From NCBI GenBank assembly GCA_019634045.1, contig JAHQWA010000242.1:1-39232 (forward strand): DNA of 39,232 nt, in the 5' to 3' direction. Positions 34,461 through 39,232 of the stretch are shown here, one piece after another. Each line of letters opens with the position of its first letter. Positions within the stretch are counted from its first letter, which is position 1. The DNA is from Saprospiraceae bacterium. Its GTDB lineage: Bacteria; Bacteroidota; Bacteroidia; Chitinophagales; Saprospiraceae. Position numbers and translations under genes: made by a program. Under the pieces are notes generated by a model that saw only the letters and a list, made by a program, of their open reading frames with translations, was not told where the DNA came from and did not search any database.

Positions 34461-35954
34461 CTATTTCGAACTTTTGACTCGGGCTAGGCCAGATTTCGCT
34501 TGCTGGTGTAGCCCGGTCTTATATTCATCCGGATTGATGGACAAACAGCGTTTAAAATAGCCCTGAGCCAGCCCTTTCTCGCCCAATTGTTCATGAATTA
34601 AGCCGATCTGCAAAGCTGCATTACACGCGAAGAAGTAGGGTTCGTCTTCCCCATAGGTAAGGGTTTCTTCGTACGCTTGAATGGCTTCCTGCCAGCGTTC
34701 CAGGCCATGTAATATGCGACCTAAACGGTAGGTATATTCCAGTTGGTCTCGTTTTTCGGTAAATGCTGCTCTATCTTGCGCGCGCATCAGTTCGTGGGCA
34801 CGTCGAAAATAAGCTCCATCAAATAGTAGTCGGGACTTTACAAGGATTTCACTAGGCCGATGGGCAGATTTAGCTTCTCTATAAGCATTTTTATCCCCAC
34901 CAGCAATGGCTTCTCCATTATTTAGGCAGGCCTTCATATAGGCAGCATACTTTGAACTCTTTCCATTGATCAAAGATTGCCAAGCCAGTTTTTGGTAAGC
35001 TTCCTTAACGTAATAGGGCGTTTTGTTTTCGGCTAAAAAGCGTTGAAAGTAGGGAGCAGCATCGCTATCCAAGCGCCTCAGTTTCGCCAAACCAAGCATA
35101 TAGTCCAAGTAGGGAAAAGCTAGTCTATCCTCGTCTCTCTTAAAGTTGCTGAGAATCTGGATAGCTTCATTATTATGCCCACTGCGCATGGCAATATTGC
35201 TCATAATGAAGCAGTGCAACGGGTTGGTTTGAGGAGATAAGCCGGAGGTTCGAATGACCTTCCATGCAGCGTTTTCATCCTTGGCCAAATGCATCAACAG
35301 ATAGGCGTACATACTTCTTGCCTCTTCCCTGAATAGAAAATCATTTCGATCAGCATAGGCGACCGCTTCTTCCAATTCTTTTCTTCCTTGCCTAATGGTC
35401 CCATTCAGGCTTGTCAGTAGCTTTACGCCCCATTGGTAGTTATCAGGAATAGTACCCACCATCGCATGCAGAATACCGAGGTCTTTCAGGTTAGGAATAA
35501 ATTCGGGAAAACGCTTGCGGTTTTTTTCCAGCAATCGATTGGCTCGATTGATATCCATGAAACCATTTAAATGCTCTCCAAAACGAAGACGGATCAGGGC
35601 CCACTGCAGATAAATCTCGGCCTGTATATATAGGTAATATGGAGAGTCCTTATCGCCCGTGCTTACTTTTTCGATTCGTTGAGCTCGCCTTGGCTTAAGG
35701 CGATCAAAGCTCTTCTTGTCTCCGTTGACGTAGAGGTAGAAGAAATCCAAGTAATTCTCTAGGTGGTGAACCACCAGATTATTGGGCGACTTAAATTTGA
35801 GGGAGGCAATACCTCCATAGGCTTCAGAAAACTGTAGACTGGTAATGGCTTTATAGACGGCTTCGCACTGGGCATTATACTCAAAATAGCCTTGGGCAGG
35901 TAGGATATAGGGCAGGCAGATGAGATAGAACAGTAGTAGTCTTCGGTTAATCAT
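34461..35954 (-). CDS. Exported tetratricopeptide-repeat protein
   Basis: 497 residues from ATG 35954; the reading from 35972 would need a TTG start and lacks a signal-like start. The signal peptide MINRRLLLFYLICLPYILPAQG is cleaved after the AQ. The mature part is helical with several TPR-like units, clearest at the end (ERWQEAIQAYEETLTYGED, FACNAALQIGLIHEQLGEKG, AQGYFKRCLSINPDEYKTG). Such proteins are protein-interaction scaffolds. The exact partner is unknown. It is followed downstream by a convergent DksA-like gene, and a terminator separates it from the zinc-ribbon gene. Confidence 0.88.
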   Translation of the reverse strand: MINRRLLLFYLICLPYILPAQGYFEYNAQCEAVYKAITSLQFSEAYGGIASLKFKSPNNLVVHHLENYLDFFYLYVNGDKKSFDRLKPRRAQRIEKVSTGDKDSPYYLYIQAEIYLQWALIRLRFGEHLNGFMDINRANRLLEKNRKRFPEFIPNLKDLGILHAMVGTIPDNYQWGVKLLTSLNGTIRQGRKELEEAVAYADRNDFLFREEARSMYAYLLMHLAKDENAAWKVIRTSGLSPQTNPLHCFIMSNIAMRSGHNNEAIQILSNFKRDEDRLAFPYLDYMLGLAKLRRLDSDAAPYFQRFLAENKTPYYVKEAYQKLAWQSLINGKSSKYAAYMKACLNNGEAIAGGDKNAYREAKSAHRPSEILVKSRLLFDGAYFRRAHELMRAQDRAAFTEKRDQLEYTYRLGRILHGLERWQEAIQAYEETLTYGEDEPYFFACNAALQIGLIHEQLGEKGLAQGYFKRCLSINPDEYKTGLHQQAKSGLARVKSSK

Positions 35955-35975
35955 GGGATGTATTAAGGACAAAAT

Positions 35976-36020
35976 GTCAAAAACAGCAAGAGGTTGACGA
36001 TAGCAATCATCAACCTCTTG
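35976..36020 (-). terminator. Terminator of the zinc-ribbon gene operon
   Basis: An 11-bp perfect stem, CAAGAGGTTGA (35987-35997) and TCAACCTCTTG (36010-36020), is followed on the minus strand by CTGTTTTTGAC. It ends the transcript carrying the zinc-ribbon and Nif3-like genes. Confidence 0.85.
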
Positions 36021-36043
36021 TTAGTTGCTATATCGAAAAACGA

Positions 36044-36805
36044 TTATGCAGTAGTTGTAGGTTCGCCTTTCACTTCTGCCACAATTTGCTGATCGACAAG
36101 GATGCGACCGCAGTGCTCACAGGCGATAATTTTCTTACGCTGCCCAATCTCCAATTGCAATTGTGGAGGGATTTTGTTGAAACATCCGCCACATGAATTA
36201 CGCTCCACGGATACTACGGATAGGCCATTGCGGTAAGAAGTACGAATCTTATCATAAGCCTTGATCAAACGATCTTCGATCGTCTTTCTAGCCTTTTCAG
36301 ATTCTTTTTTCAGTTTATCTTCTTCTTTCTCTGTCTTCTCAATGATCTTTTCCAGCTCCACCTTCTTCACCTCTAGATCCTTTCTCTTTCCGTCGATACG
36401 TTCGTTGGTCGCTCCCAACGTTTCCTGCTTTTTCTCCAACTCCACGCGAGATTGGCGCATTTTCTTCTCAGCCAATTGGATATCCAATCGCTGCATCTCT
36501 ATCTCCTTAGTAAGTGCGTCATATTCTCTATTGTTCTTCACATTATCCATCTGCGTCTGGTAACGTTCGATAAGCGCTTCTGCTTCTTTGACATTGGCAG
36601 TATGTCGGCTCATCTCTCCCTCTAGCTCTTGGATTTGCCCTTCCAGGCGTCCAATTCTAGTTTCCAAACCCGCAATATCATCCTCTAAGTCACTCACTTC
36701 CATCGGAAGCTCGCCCTTCATAATTTGGATTTCATCGATTTTGGAGTCTACTACTTGAAGTTCGAATAAATTCTTAAGCTTTTCAGCTATTGTCAATTCC
36801 GCCAT
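36044..36805 (-). CDS. Coiled-coil protein with C4 zinc ribbon (CT398-like, DUF164)
   Basis: 253 residues. Residues 20-180 form a long antiparallel coiled coil (SKIDEIQIMKGELPMEVSDLED..., NNREYDALTKEIEMQRLDIQ, EKTEKEEDKLKKESEKARK). The C terminus is the zinc ribbon CGGCFNKIPPQLQL...IACEHCGRIL, with four cysteines. The NNREYDAL motif is typical of this family. In bacteria it often sits next to the Nif3-like gene, as here (41 nt), and the pair is probably one operon. The molecular role is not established; nucleic-acid or RNA polymerase association has been suggested for relatives. Confidence 0.92.
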   Translation of the reverse strand: MAELTIAEKLKNLFELQVVDSKIDEIQIMKGELPMEVSDLEDDIAGLETRIGRLEGQIQELEGEMSRHTANVKEAEALIERYQTQMDNVKNNREYDALTKEIEMQRLDIQLAEKKMRQSRVELEKKQETLGATNERIDGKRKDLEVKKVELEKIIEKTEKEEDKLKKESEKARKTIEDRLIKAYDKIRTSYRNGLSVVSVERNSCGGCFNKIPPQLQLEIGQRKKIIACEHCGRILVDQQIVAEVKGEPTTTA

Positions 36806-36846
36806 TTACGTTTATTTTAAAGCTTTTGCTTGGATGATTTGATCGA

Positions 36847-37836
36847 TCAACACCAATAATGGATCGGATTAGTGCGCACGCTCGTGCAACGAACCGCAAA
36901 ATTACTAAATTTATCTGATATTATCTCAGCTAGCAAATCAATTGTAAATTGCTCACTTTCAAAGTGTCCGATATCAGCGATGATTATGTTTTGATCGGCA
37001 TCAAAAAACTCGTGATACTTATAATCTGCCGTAATAAAGATATCTGCTTTTTTGCGAATAGCCTGTTTCAGCAAAAAACCTCCTGCCCCTCCACAAAGCG
37101 CCACTTTTTGAATCGTTTTCCCACGCAGGGCTGTGTATCTTATACAGTCGAGCTGCATGGCCTGTTTCAGATGTGTGAGAAAACTTTCCTCAGACATCGG
37201 CTCCGGTAGTGTCCCAAATAAGCCCGATCCCACATTAGTGGCCTTGTTTTCTATATCGGTAATGGAGCTATGGGCTTCGGCCGCTTCCAAAATTCGCACC
37301 ACTTTCGATTGAATCCCTTTTTCAAACTGCCCCTCAAGCCGGTGCCCCTGTTGGTGCAAGGCAATCACGCCCGCTGCCTTCAATTCATCGTACAGCTGCA
37401 AGGTGCGATCATCAAAAGTATAGGCTATGAAGCCTTTAAGAACAGCCTTAGGGGCCAAAATCTGGGTATTCTCCAGACCTATCTTCTCGCCAATTTTCGC
37501 ATTTACGCCCTTATAGTAAACATTATCAAGGTTCGTATGGATCGCATAAATCGCGATCTTATGCTGAATCGCCTTAATGATCACCCTTTCCACATAGTTT
37601 TTGCCCGTAATCTTCTTTAAGCCTCGAAACACGATTGGATGATGCGCCACTACCAAGTTACAATTCTGTGCGATGGCTTCTTCAATCACGGCTTCTGTAG
37701 AGTCCAGGCAAGTCAAAACCCCTGTCACCTCCGTTTCTTTATCCCCTACAATAAGTCCAGCATTATCATAACTTTCTTGGTAGGTCGGGGGAGCAATACT
37801 TTCCAAATGTTGAAGGATCTCCTTAATCTTAATCAT
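36847..37836 (-). CDS. Nif3-like dinuclear metal centre protein
   Basis: 329 residues. The two halves of the Nif3 fold are present: the first with D45, H65 and H66 (VVAHHPI) and H100 (AIHTNLDNV), the second with H291 and E295 (GHFESE) and the ending TSVRTNPIHYWC. These match the metal ligands of the E. coli YbgI protein. Bacteroidota versions usually have an insert of about 110 residues in the middle; here it is only about 75 (residues about 133-208), so the chain is shorter than the usual 360-370. The function is uncertain; a GTP cyclohydrolase 1 type 2 annotation is not secure. Confidence 0.92.
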   Translation of the reverse strand: MIKIKEILQHLESIAPPTYQESYDNAGLIVGDKETEVTGVLTCLDSTEAVIEEAIAQNCNLVVAHHPIVFRGLKKITGKNYVERVIIKAIQHKIAIYAIHTNLDNVYYKGVNAKIGEKIGLENTQILAPKAVLKGFIAYTFDDRTLQLYDELKAAGVIALHQQGHRLEGQFEKGIQSKVVRILEAAEAHSSITDIENKATNVGSGLFGTLPEPMSEESFLTHLKQAMQLDCIRYTALRGKTIQKVALCGGAGGFLLKQAIRKKADIFITADYKYHEFFDADQNIIIADIGHFESEQFTIDLLAEIISDKFSNFAVRCTSVRTNPIHYWC

Positions 37837-37887
37837 AGGTTTCTTATACTGTAGTGTTTGGTAATTCGTTTTTAATTTGGGTGTAGT

Positions 37888-38613
37888 CTATTTCAACCGC
37901 TTAATTTCCATACTAAGCAAAACAAGCAATTTTTCCACATCTTGCTCCGCCTTATTATATAAATCTAAAATATAACTATCATTTCGGTGCGCCCATTGCA
38001 AAATGGGGCTAACTTCCTTATCCGCTAGCAACTCCTCCTGTTCATCTACCACGTACCGGCCTTTCCGGTAACGCATATATTGTAATAAGAACGGTTTGAT
38101 ATATTCTGTATGATGATTGATGTGTCGTTTTTCATTATCGACAATCCACTCTTGCGTGATATCATAATACGTAAGCAATTTCAGACGGATGGAGTCATTT
38201 GAGATAATTTCCAGTCCCCTGGATTTCAACATTTCGTAGGGCGCCGTATTCGTCACAAAAGTCGTTGTCCCAATAAACATCGGAATGATTCCCTGCAAAG
38301 AATCCCGATCCGCCGTCCCCGCTTCAAACTTCTTGATAAACCATTCGTAAGCACGTACCCGTCCGCCATGCCCATCAATATTCACCTTGATATCCACTAA
38401 GTCCTTCTCCAACCCCTCCCTCAACTCCTTCAAGGTCTCGATCTCCACCATCTTCGCCGCCCGCCGATCATTCCAATTGCTAAACGAGATCGCTAAGCTA
38501 ATACCAATAAAAATCAAGAACACCTCCCCCAAGGCATAGGTCCAGTTGACCTTCTCCAAGGTGTTCCTCCACAGCTCGCGAATCCGTGCCCCAACTTTTC
38601 TTTTTTCTGACAT
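37888..38613 (-). CDS. DUF6090 family membrane protein
   Basis: 241 residues. The signature WTYALGEVFLIFIGISLAISFSNWNDRR (residues about 24-51) is a single transmembrane segment, followed by a helical soluble domain with TAPYEMLKSRGLEIISNDSIRLKLLTYYD, typical of DUF6090 proteins, which are almost limited to Bacteroidota. Some end in a longer C-terminal helix as here. Function unknown. It is separated by about 50 nt from the Nif3-like gene and may be co-transcribed with it; its promoter is not visible. Confidence 0.88.
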   Translation of the reverse strand: MSEKRKVGARIRELWRNTLEKVNWTYALGEVFLIFIGISLAISFSNWNDRRAAKMVEIETLKELREGLEKDLVDIKVNIDGHGGRVRAYEWFIKKFEAGTADRDSLQGIIPMFIGTTTFVTNTAPYEMLKSRGLEIISNDSIRLKLLTYYDITQEWIVDNEKRHINHHTEYIKPFLLQYMRYRKGRYVVDEQEELLADKEVSPILQWAHRNDSYILDLYNKAEQDVEKLLVLLSMEIKRLK

Positions 38614-38720
38614 AGGCGGTAGCTTAAAGCGATGCTAAAGAAAAGAATATTTTTCCAAAAAGCCCCTTTCCCAAGGCGTCCATATCGCCCAGCCGCCAAA
38701 ATTTTAGCGCCACCTTTTTT

Positions 38721-38750
38721 TTGCATTTGGAACAAATTCCGTTAACTTTG
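38721..38750 (+). promoter_or_regulatory. Promoter of the tRNA gene
   Basis: TTG at 38721-38723 and a perfect TAACTTTG at 38743-38750, 19 nt apart. A start near 38757 gives a 41-nt leader before the tRNA, a standard Bacteroidota arrangement. Confidence 0.7.
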
Positions 38751-38797
38751 CGTTCTTGAAAACAAGGTATCGGAAGTGATACCTGAATTGATGAAAT

Positions 38798-38871
38798 GGT
38801 CCCATAGCTCAGCTGGTTAGAGCACCTGACTCATAATCAGGGGGTCCTTGGTTCGAGCCCAAGTGGGACCA
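38798..38871 (+). tRNA. tRNA with anticodon CAT (probably Ile-lysidine, or elongator Met)
   Basis: 74 nt that fold as a full cloverleaf: acceptor GGTCCCA/TGGGACC, D arm GCTC...GAGC, anticodon stem CCTGA/TCAGG with loop CTCATAA (anticodon 38832-38834), T stem CTTGG/CCAAG and discriminator A. CCA is not encoded (ACTG follows). A CAT anticodon means elongator methionine or, after lysidine modification, isoleucine reading AUA. C4-G69 and C5-G68 are present; these pairs are known recognition points for the lysidine synthetase TilS, so isoleucine is favoured, not proven. Confidence 0.93.
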
Positions 38872-38876
38872 CTGTA

Positions 38877-38950
38877 AATTCGATAATCAATTGAAAATCA
38901 ACGACATTTAGGAAGAAAAAATCGAGCGTTGTCGTTTGAGTTGTCGAATT
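38877..38950 (+). ncRNA. Hairpin structure in the tRNA trailer
   Basis: AATTCGATAA (38877-38886) pairs with TTGTCGAATT (38941-38950) over 10 bp with one G-U, and inside it AACGACA (38900-38906) pairs with TGTCGTT (38930-38936). The structure ends just before the terminator at 38962. It could be a stabilising trailer, a small RNA or chance. Confidence 0.35.
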
Positions 38951-38961
38951 ACAAATCTACG

Positions 38962-38996
38962 AAAAAAAGGTCAGACATGCTTGTCTGGCCTTTTTT
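38962..38996 (+). terminator. Terminator of the tRNA transcript
   Basis: AAAGGTCAGACA and TGTCTGGCCTTT form a 12-bp stem (with one G-U pair) and a 4-nt loop, with six T residues after the right arm and A residues before the left. Confidence 0.9.
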
Positions 38997-39062
38997 GTTT
39001 GTTCGTGCCCTTCGCTACAGAACCTAAATAGCACCCTCGCAGCTATCCTATGCATAATTTCT

Positions 39063-39070
39063 TATATTTG
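39063..39070 (+). promoter_or_regulatory. -7 element of the gene at the right edge
   Basis: TATATTTG fits TAnnTTTG fully. No -33 TTG is seen at the right distance. The start would be near 39077, about 33 nt before ATG 39110. Confidence 0.45.
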
Positions 39071-39109
39071 TTAGGAACCTTTAACTGACTTCATTATCCT
39101 CAGTTGCCT

Positions 39110-39232
39110 ATGCCTGACTTCTCCACAAAAGTTCCCATTATCTGTCTTGAATCTGAGACATTCAAAAGCCTAGTCAAGGAACTGGCAAAGGAAATACGTG
39201 AGGATGAGCTTGATCCTTGGATCGAGGGGAAA
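39110..39232 (+). CDS. Start of a probable helix-turn-helix/excisionase-like protein, cut by window edge
   Basis: 41 codons open to the edge: MPDFSTKVPIICLESETF, a helix SLVKELAKEIREDEL, then DPWIEGK. This N-terminal style (an ICLESE strand, an amphipathic helix, then a W-I-x-G turn) resembles the start of Bacteroidota MerR/excisionase-type helix-turn-helix proteins, where W-I-x-x-E-A-M-x-L-L follows. A -7 element lies upstream. Only the N terminus is visible, so the assignment is tentative. Its place after a tRNA gene would fit a mobile-element or island gene. Confidence 0.45.
   Translation, partial: MPDFSTKVPIICLESETFKSLVKELAKEIREDELDPWIEGK

Noticed and set aside
1-39232. CRISPR arrays and insertion sequences
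   Set aside because: No regular repeat-spacer pattern, transposase motif or terminal repeats were seen.

Overview
The window reads as a stretch of a free-living Bacteroidota chromosome, most likely from the Saprospiria (Lewinella/Haliscomenobacter-like); this placement is an inference from gene content, not a database result. Supporting signs: start codons with little Shine-Dalgarno signal; several promoters of the Bacteroidota type (-33 TTG or TTTG, -7 TAnnTTTG); a DksA-like protein that has lost zinc cysteines; a split transketolase; a DUF6090 protein; a long form of Nif3; and a secreted cohesin-type domain. Moderate GC and mostly ordinary gene packing suggest core chromosome up to the tRNA near the right edge.

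Layout. 1-3412: a carotenoid oxygenase (cut by the left edge) and an SCP2-type thiolase form a minus-strand operon, divergent from a TetR regulator, with two matching operator-like palindromes between them. 3535-4647: an exported beta-helix-like protein with one histidine per rung. 5159-10579: serine dehydratase, a hotdog thioesterase, a TraB/GumN protein, a small membrane protein, an ECF sigma factor with a membrane partner, a tiny lipoprotein and HU. 11135-17504: split transketolase, a cystathionine gamma-synthase/lyase, xylulokinase and xylose isomerase. 17588-20279: acyl-ACP desaturase, a voltage-gated-type potassium channel and an SRPBCC protein.

20470-25812: an exported hypothetical protein, a short SecA-like ATPase without the usual C-terminal tail, a single-cohesin lipoprotein behind a structured leader, a DCC-family thiol-disulfide protein behind a promoter overlapped by a 36-nt dyad, and a PhnA/YjdM protein. 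26048-33491: a DUF6807 (PmoA-like) protein and an Opp-type peptide importer operon with two substrate-binding lipoproteins and two enlarged permeases but no ATPase genes. 33841-38613: DksA-like protein, TPR protein, zinc-ribbon coiled-coil protein, Nif3-like protein and a DUF6090 protein. 38798-39232: a tRNA with anticodon CAT, a hairpin-rich trailer, a terminator, and the start of an HTH-type gene that may mark an island edge.

How the genes work together. The clearest pathway is pentose use: xylose isomerase and xylulokinase make xylulose 5-phosphate, which the split transketolase feeds into the non-oxidative pentose phosphate pathway. The left edge looks like a self-regulated lipid or apocarotenoid catabolic unit. 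The less ordinary candidates are that TetR unit, the histidine-ladder protein, the short SecA next to an uncharacterised exported protein, and the dyad-controlled DCC gene.
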